Of a stretch of DNA of 64,000 nucleotides, positions 1 to 11,040 are shown piece by piece (position 1 is the stretch's first letter; every line of letters starts with the position of its first letter). The stretch is from Gossypium raimondii (Eukaryota; Streptophyta; Magnoliopsida; Malvales; Malvaceae). The stretch lies in assembly GCF_025698545.1 (NCBI RefSeq), contig NC_068570.1, positions 3,782,001-3,846,000 of the forward strand, read 5' to 3'. The translations under genes and the position numbers were made by a program. A model generated the notes under the pieces. The model was not told the origin of the DNA and did not search any database. It worked only from the letters and a program-made list of their open reading frames with translations.

Positions 1-108
1 TTTATATTAACCTTGTAAATATTTCTATTTAATATTTATGGATTTGGTTTACGAAATGAGGCTCCGAAATTACGTTTTTCAATACCACTAAAATTTAGGT
101 CATTATAG
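1..108 (+). repeat. 3' end of a TGTAACACC-family LTR (fragment)
   Basis: The window opens inside a sequence that resembles the last ~100 bp of the solo LTR ending at 5,267: a stretch like 'gtaaatattt', then 'atttacg'-type sequence, then an 'aggtcattata' end equivalent to 'gggtcgttaca'. Its left part lies outside the window, so length and target duplication cannot be assessed. Confidence 0.45.
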
Positions 109-1640
109 TATAAGTTTTGGACCTGTTCTAACAATCTTGTTTTTCGTTGGTAATATTACATGTACCAATGATATATTTTTTAATCGAAATAGCCTTTTTG
201 ACTGTTAATATAGATGTTTTCAAACTTATACCAACAAAATTTTTGTTTTTGGCGCAGTTTTAAAACCTTCAATATAAGGCAATTTGTTTGTAGTGACTGC
301 AGCATATCTCACCCCTCTCTTGGCGTGAATAGCAGCTACAATCACAAGACCCATTGCCACACTACTCCAAATATCATCGCGACCATTCACGGCACTGACA
401 CTACTCTTCATCTATGCTACTCTAAACAAAATCATGATCAGAGTGTTGATTGGACCAAGGAAGAGCTACTGTTGGAGTCCTACGTCATTCAACAATTGAT
501 AGTAGAAATCAGAGTTATGGATTTTCAAAAATAAAGAGGAGATTTTAGAGGTATTCAGGATTGTTCTAAAAAAATTGAGTCGACATATAGAGAAAGGAGA
601 GAAATAGGAGAAGTTTGATGCTGGTGTTGACCGAATAAATGACGATGATTTGGTAGTAGCTATTTTAGGGAGGTCATCAAATTTGGTTAAATTTTATTTA
701 TATTTGATCCATTATATTTTTGTCAATTTAAAAAGTTAGTAGGTTCATGTACTTCTAATTTATTCTAATTTATTAACTCTCTTTTTTTTTTGTAAAAATC
801 TATGAATTTTGATATATTTTTAGAATTAGGATCAAATTAATACAACATGTAAACTGTAAAGCTTCTTTTTTAAATGAATACCAAATTGACACGATGCATG
901 AACATCGAGGGTTATTATTATGCCAATTTCAAAATGCCACATCATTTTCTTGTTACCCAATTAACAATAATTAACAAAATGGACAAAATAATAATCAAAT
1001 TTTTAAATGACTGTTTTATAACTTTTTACAGTTAAAGGAAAAAAACTTACTAATAATTAGATCATTATCAATGTAGTTACCTTATAATTTTAGGGTGTAT
1101 TAAATATTAACCATTTGTAGTAATTTGAGCAATTTAATGGAAGCCAACGTTGTTTGATTCAGTTAACACATTAATTTTGTTGCCAAATTGTAACAAATGA
1201 ATAATATATTATATATCTATACCTAAATATAAAAACTCTCCCTAATAGAGGAGGCAATGACAACTATCTTTTTTTTTAAAGTTTTTATTAATGGTTTATT
1301 TTTAGTTTTTGGTGACTCTATTTTATTGAAATTAATTCTCTTATTTTGATAATGCCATTAGTTAGTTCAAATAGTTTTAGTCATTATAAGGTAATGGTCG
1401 ATTTTCATTGTAGTTGTCTCTACTATGTTCAAATCCATTATTTTCAATTTTGATGCCTTTACTATGTTCAAAATCGGGATGTAGTCCATACACTTTAATT
1501 TGACATAAAGTTTATTCTTTTGCTTTTATAATGTTATTAGTTAATCGAAATAGTTTATATCAGGTACTATTCTGGTTAGAATGCTAACATGAAATTTTCT
1601 TAAAACACCATTTTCACACACACAAAAAAAAAAAATATTT
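109..1640. other. AT-rich intergenic tract, no supported gene
   Basis: No open frame with convincing protein character. A 61-codon frame on the minus strand at 226-411 has a hydrophobic glycine/alanine segment (DDIWSSVAMGLVIVAAIHA) that vaguely recalls Tim17/Tim22/OEP16-type membrane proteins. It has no splice-consistent partners nearby and could not be assigned. The rest is A/T-rich sequence with scattered phrases typical of plant intergenic repeats. Confidence 0.4.
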
Positions 1641-3631
1641 CAACATCATGAGTTAGAAATTATGTTTTTGGGGAAAAAAAGCCCACATAAGTATTTTAAC
1701 CACGATGATTTCGGAACCCCGTTCTCTGATGATCGAGTTATTACTTAATATTTACGAGTTAATTATGATATTATATTGAGTTTTGGTCTGACGAATTTGT
1801 TAATTGAATAATTAATTAAGGAACAAGTGTTTTGACCCTAAAGTCAATGGTGCTGGAAAATAAGGTATCAAGACCTCGTTTTCATAAATTGAGCCTAAAA
1901 ATATTTTTATTAATATTTACGAAGTTATTGTATAGGTGAATTGAATTTTGGATAGGTAATTTTATTGAATTAGCGACAAATTAAGCTACAAGGATTAAAT
2001 CGTAAAAATCGTAAAAGATTGGATTTTATTAGTTTAAAAACTTAATTAGTTATTGTTTAAAGATTTATGTGGCAATTAGACCGAATTTATATATGGTGGC
2101 TGGTTAATGTGTAACTCAATAAAATATATGTTAATAATTAAGTTCAAATTTAATAATACTACATTAAAACATAAAATGGTATCATCTTCAACCATTTTCT
2201 CCTTCCACCATTCAGAATAAGAAAAAAGAGATATGGAAGCCATTGTTGAACACTTCCAAGCTTTCGGCCCTTGCATGTAAGTACATTCGAGGCCCATTTT
2301 TCGTAAATTTTATATTTTTTAGGTCTTAGGAGCTTGATTTAGCTAGCCCGGGTACTAAATCATGAAAATGTTAAAGTTCTGAAATGTTACCATTAATGGT
2401 TCTTGAATTTTTTTTGATGCTATTTGGTTAGATTTTAAGCTTAGCAATGAAAACTGACTAAATTGTAAAGTGAACATAGTTAGTTTTGAACATAAGGACT
2501 AAAGTAAAATCATTTCAATTTTAGCATGAGTTTTTTTTTAATTATAGGTTTTGGTGGTCTATAGAATGATGAAATTGCGATCGATTTCAAAATCAAAACT
2601 CAAATTTCAAAGTTATGACATTTTGGTTTTAAGTACTAACTTGAATAAAGTGAAAAATTTAGGAACAATCAAAATTGAAATTAAAATTTCATATGCATAT
2701 GTTTAAGTGTTATAAGATATTTGGAAGTGATAGATTGAAATTAAATTATCGTATAGATCACTATTTTAATTGAGTCGAAGATAACCGGGGAAAAAGAAAA
2801 ATCTCTAACTAGTCCCTACGATTCAACTTGTTTGTTGAATTTTTTTAGGTAAGTTCATATGGTATAGATATATTTAATTGTTTTATGTACTCAAATTATA
2901 ATCTTCGTGTATGTGTATATGGAATTTGAGTTATTTACAAATCGGTACAATAAGGTGAGATTTGGATTGAATTGTAAATTAATGGTTAAACGAGTTAATG
3001 GTGCCCGAGTGAATGTATTAAAGGATAGGATACGATTGACATGCCAATAGGGTTAGTTTCGCGCTTGTACGAGTTTGCAGTTTGGTGTCTCTGTTTGCAC
3101 TTCGATGCCTTTGTTAGCACTTCGGTGCACTCTGGTGTGGTGTGGTTACCCGTGTATCCAAATCTATTTATTATAGTTCTTCGGGCTACTAGAATAATTT
3201 TTAAAAGAGAATTTTCAGATAAATGTTATGAAATTATGCTCAAATGACTATGTGAACTTGGAATGATATAAATGATGTATATGTTTGATGATTCTAACAA
3301 AATGGATTTGTATTGAATTACATTGTCAAATTAAAATGTTATACGAATCATATTTGATTATCTCATCTTATTGATGTAAAATGTGAAGATAGGAAAGTTG
3401 TGTAGTTAGCTAATACATTATGTTAATTGTGATTTGAGGTAAATTTATCGTTATTTACCTATGAACTTACTAAGCATTCAAAATGCTTACCTAGTTTTAC
3501 ATTTTTGTAAATCGTCATTTTTGAAATTCGTCAGTTGGATCAGCTCGAAGATCACACTATCCTTCTATCGACTTGGTAGAGTTTTCCTCGTTTAAGTTTG
3601 ATATTGTGGCATGTATCTAGTAGGTTGTATA

Positions 3632-5267
3632 TGTAACACCCCTATACCCGGTTCGACCCAAGGAACCTGATATAAGAATATTACATTTGGTGCCAAAGTG
3701 ATTTTGGCTAATCACTAATATATTTGAACATTAAAAAGAAAATTTTATAACTTATATTTTAGTCCCTACTACTTGGAACAAACTTGATCTTCCTAAGTAC
3801 ATGCCATTTTATTCAAAATTTTGAAACATACCCTCTTGACACTTGGAGATGTGATGAGATGGATGGTCACAACCTCAATTACAACTCTTCAAAATCACTG
3901 TACCTAATCTGCGCAACAAAACCGTACGCTGAGTAAAACTCAGTGGTATTTCTATAATTTGAATATTTAAAGATAAGAAATTACAAATATACAATTGAAA
4001 TATAAACATATATTAATATTTAACTATTATAACAACCATATCATATTTCATTTGTTTCACAAATATCTCAATTCTCATACTAACTATATAAATAGCTTTT
4101 CACAATTTATTTCACATTTCATTATACAATTGCATTATCCATTCCATATTCATTTCACGAGTATATAAATAATATATTCCATATATTTGCAACATATTTC
4201 ACATTCTATTTTCAATTCACTATTTCACTTCCATTTTTCATACCATGCCATTTCAATATCAATCATAAAACTTTATTATTCATTTACCCCTATTAACACA
4301 ACTCGGACTCGGATGGATACACGGATCTAACCAAAACTCACCAGTTTGGCACCTAATGCCTCATCAGATAATTCGAAGTAATAAATTGACACCCAATGTC
4401 TCATTGGCTAAACCGAAGTAAATTGGCATCCAGTGCCTCATCGAATTAATCCGAAGTAGTAAATTGACACTCAGTGTCTCATCGACTCGAAGCCGAAGAA
4501 ATCCCTGAACTCTTCCAATCATATGGCATGCCATCTATATTCGACTCAGCCCGATACAGTTAATAGGGTTTAATTTCACAATTAAAAAACAATCAATCTC
4601 CAATATCAATTTTTCATATAATCACATATATATAAATTCAATTTAATGTCAAATACTCACCTCAATCACTTACCATAACATTTAATCAAAATACAATAAT
4701 TAATAACTAAGTTTGGATTATAGAAATACAAATCGAAAATTCCGAGCTATTCCTCGTCGACTTTATCTTTTCTCTTTTTAGTCGAGGGTTCCGATACGAC
4801 TTTAGCAATTGAGCTTGAAACTTTGAAACCCCTAGCTTTGGTCTTTCTCCTTTTGCTTTCTTTTTCCCTTTTGTTTCGTTTGTTCTTTCTTTCTTTTTCT
4901 TTTCTTTTATTATTATAATATAATATATACTTAAACATTAAGATTTAATATTATAATATTATAATATATATTTTTAACTTTAATTTTTAGAATAATATTC
5001 ACTTATGTCACCTCATTTTAAGGTAATGGCATAATTACTTCTTTAGTCCCTTTAAATTTTTTTAATCTATAATTCAACTTTCACCTTATATGCAATATAG
5101 TCCTTATACCTAGTTACTCTTAATTCATGCAAATTCACCTAACCAAAACCTAATTAACTATACAACTAGCTTCGTAAATATTTTTAATAAATATTTACGA
5201 ATTCGATTTACGGAAACAGAGTCTTGGAAATACATTTTCTGACACCCACGACTATTGGGTCGTTACA
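3632..5267 (+). mobile_element. Solo LTR, TG...CA with GTATA target duplication
   Basis: The element begins TGTAACACCCC and ends GGTCGTTACA. The 5 bp on each side are identical: GTATA at 3,627-3,631 and at 5,268-5,272. Length is 1,636 bp and there is no internal coding region, so it is read as a solo LTR left after LTR-LTR recombination. It interrupts an older element of the same family in opposite orientation. It contains a small tandem array at 4,341-4,497. A 63-codon Lys/Arg-rich frame on the minus strand (4,747-4,938) is compositional and is not called. Family placement (gypsy, long LTR) is inference; the boundaries are seen directly. Confidence 0.85.
4341..4497 (+). repeat. Minisatellite inside solo LTR, ~40-bp units
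   Basis: Four diverged units each carry a 'gcacc(t/c)aatgcctca' or 'gacac(c/t)cagtgtctca' core followed by 'cgaagta'. The core is itself an imperfect palindrome (GGCA...TGCC). Comparable but different arrays sit at the equivalent place in the other LTR copies of this window. Confidence 0.65.
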
Positions 5268-6048
5268 GTATAAGTGTTAGTTGTGAATGAATGGTTAGGT
5301 AAGCCTTGATTGGTGTTGGATTTTGAAACTAATGTATATGCATATGTCTATATATGTTTTTGGCCATATGGTAAACTTATGTTTATGTTGTGGTATGAAT
5401 TGGTTATGCATGAGACCATATAAGTTGTGTTGAATGATAAGTATTGAATGGTATATTGAATGTGATAAGGCATAGTAAAATGGATTGGTTGGTGATAAGC
5501 TAAAGATAGGTTGATTGAATTGGTATAGCTTGGATTGAATTGTGGTTGCCGAACTTGTGGAAATGTTGGAATGGAAGTTTAAAAGTAGTTAAATGGATGG
5601 TTAGGCATGCTATTATATTGATTTTGTGCAGATTAAAAGTGTGCATAATGCACCATTTGAGCTAAAGGTTGGCTTGGCATGGAATAGGTACCAAATGGCT
5701 TAAAATGTACCAAAATAGAGTTTATGTTGAGACGAGAAAGTCTCCTCGTCACAACAGTTTGTGATGTCCCGACGTCGAGTGGCTGGAGTCTCAACATGAA
5801 AAATTGTTTGGCGATGTCACGATGTCGGCCCTAGATCTTCAAAACTTTGTAATTTCGTCTTAATTCATGCTTGGTCAACAAAAAAGATCTCGTAAGCTTG
5901 ATTAAGGCTCGAATTTAGTTGTGAACCATAGCTATAAATGATTATTTGATTGACATAATTTCTATATTTTCGTCGGTAATTGCTCGAGTAACGCTCGTAG
6001 CATTCCGTAACTCAGACTCGATGACTGGGTCGGGCAAGAAGTGTTACA

Positions 6049-6805
6049 ATGTAAATTGTTTTTAATAATCAATAATATTATAGCAATAAAAAACCCATAT
6101 TATACCAAATTAAATATAAATATTAAATCTCAAATTTACGAATAATAGACTTACCATAAAAAAAAGGTTTGACTTAAAACAATTAAAACTTATGATAATA
6201 AAGTCAAGACAATATATGCTTTTATTTATATAAATAAATATTAAAATATTATGGGTAAATTTCAATTTTAAACTTTCTACTTTTTAGATTATAAAATGAT
6301 TAAATTTCAATTTAATTTTTATTTTTTTAATTTGAGATTTAATCTATATACTTTAATTTTAACATAATTTGATACATCGACTTTTATAATGTCATTAGTT
6401 AGTCTAAATACTTCATCCTAATTAAAATGATGATATAAACTTTTAAGAATTGTTAAAATTCTTTATAAAGTTCGATTCATTACAATATTATTTTTGTTAC
6501 CGGATATCAATTTTATTTTATTTTTCAAAATGACACATCAACGCATTGTATTAATAAATGGACTTAAAATTTAAATTGAAAATAGAAAAACTAAATTCAT
6601 TCTTAAAAATAAGAGTGCGGAAATTAAATTTCAAATATACTGAAGATAACAAAAGCTTTAAACAAACTGTAATTTTAAATTTTACATTTAATAAATAAAT
6701 AATTAACCAAAGTGAAAGGTGGGTGGAAATTATATTAGTTTAAAGAATCTCATTAAAATATTACATATTTTTTAAAAAATAATACCAATTAATGATTTGC
6801 CTAAC
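6049..6805. other. AT-rich tract with a degenerate MITE-like stretch
   Basis: No gene seen. The part from about 6,240 to 6,620 contains phrases of the small 'ctatactttaattttaac' MITE type that recurs in the window ('cattagttagtctaaa'), but its ends cannot be fixed. Confidence 0.35.
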
Positions 6806-6813
6806 ATACCAAC

Positions 6814-7328
6814 TAGAGGTGCTCATGCGCCGGGCCGGGCCCAGGAAAAATTTTCGGCCCGGATCCTAGGCCCGGCCAGAAATATGGGCCTAGAATTTTG
6901 TCCAGGCCCGGCCCGGGAAAAAATTCATAAACTCGGGCCCGGCCCGGCCCGTTTTTTAAATAAATACCAAAAATTTATTTTGAAAATTAAAACAAAAATT
7001 AAAAAAAGTATTTTAAAAATATTTTAAAATTAAAAAAACTTAAAAAAACTTAAAAAAGTATTTTAAAAAAGTTTTAAAATTTAAAAAATTAAAAAAAAAG
7101 TATTTTAAAAGTATTTTAAAATTAAAAAAATAATAAATAATAAAATATTTATTATATTCGGGCCGGGCGGGCCCGGCCAAAAAGTTGTGCCGAGGTCTGC
7201 CCGTTTTTAATCGGGCCTCATTTTTTTGCCCAAGCCCATATTTCGGGCCTATATTTTTACCCAAACCCTCCTATATTTCGGACGGGCCATCGGGCCGGGC
7301 CGGGCCGCCCGGCCCATGAGCACCTCTA
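6814..7328. mobile_element. hAT-type foldback MITE with 8-bp target duplication
   Basis: The terminal inverted repeats start TAGAGGTGCTCATG on the left and end CATGAGCACCTCTA on the right. Both continue into GC-rich GGGCCGGGCC runs. They are flanked by a perfect 8-bp direct repeat, ATACCAAC, at 6,806-6,813 and 7,329-7,336. An 8-bp duplication is the hAT superfamily hallmark. The 515-bp interior is strikingly two-part: GGCCCGG-rich arms and a core of repeated 'aaaattaaaaaaagtattttaaa' type sequence. Open frames here (6,797-7,027 + and 7,040-7,264 -) translate to Gly/Pro/Ala-Arg repeats from the GC-rich arms and are not genes. No transposase is present, so the element is non-autonomous. Confidence 0.9.
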
Positions 7329-7450
7329 ATACCAACAACGAAAAACAAGAAAAAAAAACTTAAAAAATTCAAAGGATAAGAACACATGGTTAAGACAAAA
7401 AGAGTAAAGATACCTGCACTACTAAAGAGTCAATACAGTAAAAGAGAAAA

Positions 7451-7787
7451 GGTTAAAATATGCTGTTAATCCTTGTACTTTGATAATTTAAAAATTAAAA
7501 ATTAAATCCTCATACTTTTTATAATTTAAAATCTCAATTCAACCATCAACATTATTAATAAGCTTTTGTCAAAATTTATCAACTTGGTATATTAATTAGA
7601 CTATCTTCATATGACATAGTATATGATTGACAGACAATAAACATATTAAGTTGACAAAATCTAACGGAAGCTACCAACAACGATAATGATTGGATTTGAA
7701 AAAGTGGGAGGACTTGATTTTAGCTTTGAAATATGGATTAAATCTCAAACTTTGTAAAAGTATAGGGACTAATAGCACATTTTAACC
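7451..7787. mobile_element. Small MITE, GGTTAAAAT ends
   Basis: The left end reads GGTTAAAATATGCTGTTAAT and the right end is its imperfect inverse complement ('actaatagcacattttaacc'). The interior is AT-rich and non-coding. A related copy lies at 34,573-34,919. No clean target duplication could be seen because both flanks are A-rich. Confidence 0.6.
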
Positions 7788-7804
7788 AAAAAAGATCAAT
7801 TAGG

Positions 7805-8110
7805 TTAAAATATACCATAGGTCCCTATACTAATCATAAATCTAAAATTTAATCCTGTACTTTTTTTTTAGGAATTTATTCCTCTACTTTTCAAATTTCA
7901 AAATCCAAGTCTAAATGTTAACACTATTAAATTTATTGGTATGACATTTTGAAATAAAAAATTTCACTCGATAGCAATATAACTAAAAAATAACTTTGTA
8001 ATGAACAAAACGAGCTTATCAAACTGTTGAACCTAAATTTTGAAATTAAAAAATATATGGACTAAATTTTAAATTTATAAAAGAACAGATACTTTTAATA
8101 TATATTAACC
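7805..8110. mobile_element. Second MITE-like unit of the GGTTAAAAT type
   Basis: Begins GGTTAAAATATACCATAGGTCC and closes near 'atatattaacc', immediately downstream of the first unit. It shares the 'ccctatact...aatccaagtct' phrasing of the family but is more diverged. Boundaries are approximate. Confidence 0.45.
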
Positions 8111-8570
8111 TCCCAATTGAAAATATCAAATCCGGGAAAAAAAATAGAAAAAGAAAACACCATCGTGGCGCAACAAATCATTGAATCATCATCTTTTCAT
8201 CCTTTCCATCTTTTCTCTGTGTCTGAGCTTTGCTGTTTCCCTTCTCTCTTTTTTTTCCTCATATTTTCCAAACATAAGATTTTACTAATTAAAGAAAATA
8301 AAATACTACTGGTATTTTTTTATTTGCTCCATTTTAAAAAAAAATAATATACCATCTTAATTTTATTTTATTATTATTGTTGTTGTTGTTGTTGTTACCA
8401 TGATAATTCATCTCATCTGTTAAAATGCAACCGTTTTTAATCCCTATTTTCTCCTTTGCAGTTTCAATTTTGGAAATCCCTTTATAGGGTATTTATTTTA
8501 TAAAAATAATTGGCGATCCTTTCTTCTTCTTTTTTTATTGTGTGAATCAGTAATCCGTTGCCGGTCGTTG
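8111..8570 (+). promoter_or_regulatory. Upstream region and probable 5' leader of the APR-like gene
   Basis: Sequence between the last MITE and the ATG at 8,571. It has a pyrimidine-rich stretch around 8,180-8,280 (ctttccatcttttctctgtg type), a (GTT)6 microsatellite at 8,379-8,396, and a 'ttcttcttcttttttt' tract just before the start codon. No convincing TATA box can be placed. The transcription start is unknown. Confidence 0.4.
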
Positions 8571-11040
8571 ATGGGTAAGGAGGCATGGCAAACGGGGACC
8601 CTAATTTTGCTTTTGTGGTGGATGATGCTACCATGCGCCGTCTCCGGTCCCGTTAGGGTTCCATTTTGTCTCAAGGAATCAATTTCCGACGCGATCTTTG
8701 ACTTCCGAGACTCCTACTGTCCCATTAACTCTGATTTCACTGAATCTATCGATTTCGTTGGTGTTACCGAGGTACCTTGGCATAATTTGTTCAATTTTAT
8801 ATATCTTTTCTTTTCAGGGGAATATTTATTATTTTTATTGGCTGATTTGATGCTGTATTGTGTCTATTTTGTTCTAGGCTTAGAAAATATTGTTTTTTTT
8901 TTAATTTGAAGCTATAAGCTGATAAATATGCCTTCAAGATATTGTTATTCGGAACGGATTTAGGGTTTTTCATTTTGGCTGCTTTTAGGAGTAAACTTCG
9001 CTTTAGAAACCTACAATCTCAACGTTTCTGGTAGGTTTTCAGGAAATTCCCTATAATTATGAGCTGTAAATAAGTTGATTGATTTCTTTTTTAAAATTTT
9101 ATTCGTCCATATTCTGCATTTGGATATAAATTGTTTAGATAAGTAATGATCTACTGGAAATGGAGCTATGCCTACCATTAAATTTCATCAAGGTTTTATT
9201 TATTTATTTATCTTGCATTTGGTCTAATGGTACTAACATTTCTGAAATGTCAATATTAGGATTGCATTGAATTCCTAGTATTATGCTTTTTGTTTGTACA
9301 ATTACTAATCACTTGCTCTTTGTCACTGCGAAGGGAGATGAGGTTTCGTTGCAAAAGGTGCTTAACATGGTCCACAAGAACAGTCATGATTACGTAGCAG
9401 TGCTTTTCTATGCATCTTGGTGCCCGTTTTCCAGGTCTTTTAGACCGACCTTCTCTATCCTTTCTTCCTCCTATCCTTCCATCCCCCATTTTGCCATCGA
9501 AGAATCAGCTGTCAGGCCAAGGTTTGTGAACAAATATTTGTCATTTGCTATTTACTTGTTATGATTGCGTGTGTATATATATATCATTATATCTTGTTAA
9601 ACTAAATAGTGGTGCTTGTGATTCTTCAGCATACTCTCCAAGTATGGAGTTCATGGGTTTCCTACTCTTTTCCTTTTAAATTCTACAATGCACGTGCGCT
9701 ATCTTGGAAACCGGACTTTTGAATCTCTAGGTGCATTCTATTGTGATGTCACTGGTAAGGCCTTTGTTCTGCAACTTTTGAATAATTGAATTTCCATATG
9801 TTATGTTGAATTGATTCATTTAGAAGTCTGAATAGAGATACTTTTATCCTTATGTTTTTGTCTAATGGCAATATGGCATACTTTTATTTTGTTTATCACT
9901 CTTCATTTTCGTTCTTTTTATGTTATTTCTTGAAGTTTGGTGTTTGACTTGTCTGATGCTCAATTCATCCTGCATTTGGTTGTTTTCAGTACATAAGACC
10001 ATGAATTTTCTAGGATAGAAGTGAGAAGACATTTTTGAACTGTAAACTGTATTCAGTTCTTCTTATTTTTGGTGCATGTAAAATCTAGAATGTACCCATC
10101 TCATCCCCCATAGTGTTATCGCATGGGACTATTGTAGTCCTACTTCTATTCATAAGATTGCGTGATCCTACTTGGATAGGATGACAGGAAATTAGGTAAA
10201 ATAAGTTCAATGAAGACAACTAACTCATCAATTGTGTATTATCCTATTACCTATACTATTATCTGTGAATCCCACAAGCCAAAGTTCAGACATTGCCTGA
10301 AGTTGTTTTTGGTTCTCTGCACGGGCGCTAATGAATTTTCAACTTCTCCCCTTCTCTCCCCCACATTGGTTGCCAATAAAACAATGCAACAATTTCCCCA
10401 CCAAGTAATAATTGTTTGTGATGCTTTCATATGATGTTTTTTTTTTATTAATATTCTATATCTGCAGGCTATGAGAAACTTGCATTACCTGTTTGCTTTA
10501 CCATTTAATTTATTGTGTTTCTTTTTTCTTCTTCTTGATTATTAGTGCCCGATTTTAATTTTCTGATGAGTATGTTACATGGTTCTAGGCATTAGGAAGA
10601 AGTCTCTGGATAAAGCATCAATTAACAAAATTGGACATTTGTCAAATCATGAGAAGCATAATAGCACTGAGCCAGAAAGTTGCCCATTCCCATGGGCAAG
10701 ATCTCCTGAAAATTTACTAAGACAAGAGACCTATTTAGCGCTGGCTACCACTTTTGTGCTGCTTAGGTCGCTTTACCTATTGTATCCAACATTGCTTGTA
10801 TTTGCTCATTTCACCTGGAGATTGCTTATTCGAAATTTGAAGTTGGGGAGTTTGTTGGAACATCCTTTGGCCTATCTAAAACGAGCAATTCAGTTGTTTA
10901 ATTCCCTGAAGGAACCTTGCAAGAGAAGCAATTTGCAAGGTGCAATGAATGCTAGAGCATGGGCCTCTAAATCCCTTGCAACTGTTTCAATCGGTGACGC
11001 CAACACAAGCCGTGCTGTGCCGGTAACTGGATGCCGCTGA
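8571..11040 (+). CDS. APRL: 5'-adenylylsulfate reductase-like (APRL) thioredoxin-fold protein
   Basis: Four exons: 8,571-8,771, 9,334-9,521, 9,630-9,754 and 10,589-11,040. Together they make 966 nt, 321 residues, with GT-AG junctions in frame throughout. Residues ~1-25 form a hydrophobic signal peptide ([18 protein letters not shown]). A thioredoxin-like domain follows: [10 protein letters not shown], then the active-site region [16 protein letters not shown], then [16 protein letters not shown] with the cis-Pro. The C-terminal third has a hydrophobic membrane-like stretch ([20 protein letters not shown]). The family is known as APR-like because it resembles the C-terminal domain of APS reductase, but it lacks the reductase domain. 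Here the usual CxxC is CPFS, so only one active-site cysteine remains. True sulfate reduction is unlikely; a secretory-pathway redox or chaperone role is inferred. The length matches the family (~290-320 aa). The ATG at 8,571 is preferred because the signal peptide starts there. Confidence 0.92.

Larger units (their letters stand above)
1690..6048 (-). repeat. Old reverse-oriented LTR-like element, interrupted by a younger LTR
   Basis: Reading the minus strand from 6,048 gives TGTAACAC followed by a 'cccgacccagtc' phrase, like the starts at 30,489 and 55,963. On the plus strand the copy shares several ordered landmarks with the reverse copy at 27,418: a 'aaggtatc(a/g)agacctcg' phrase near 1,863, a 'cttactaagcattcaaaatgc' phrase near 3,468, and a 'gatcacactatcc' phrase near 3,552. 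It is split by the forward solo LTR at 3,632-5,267. The distal end near 1,690 is approximate and no target duplication was found. Coding domains are absent. Assignment to Ty3/gypsy (long-LTR chromovirus type) is inference from the end motif and length. Confidence 0.5.

Noticed and set aside
226..411. Minus-strand frame with a Tim17/OEP16-like hydrophobic patch
   Set aside because: Too short, no second conserved block and no splice partners found; similarity is only impressionistic.
6797..7264. Gly/Pro/Ala-Arg-rich open frames on both strands
   Set aside because: They are translations of the GGCCCGG arms of the MITE, not proteins.
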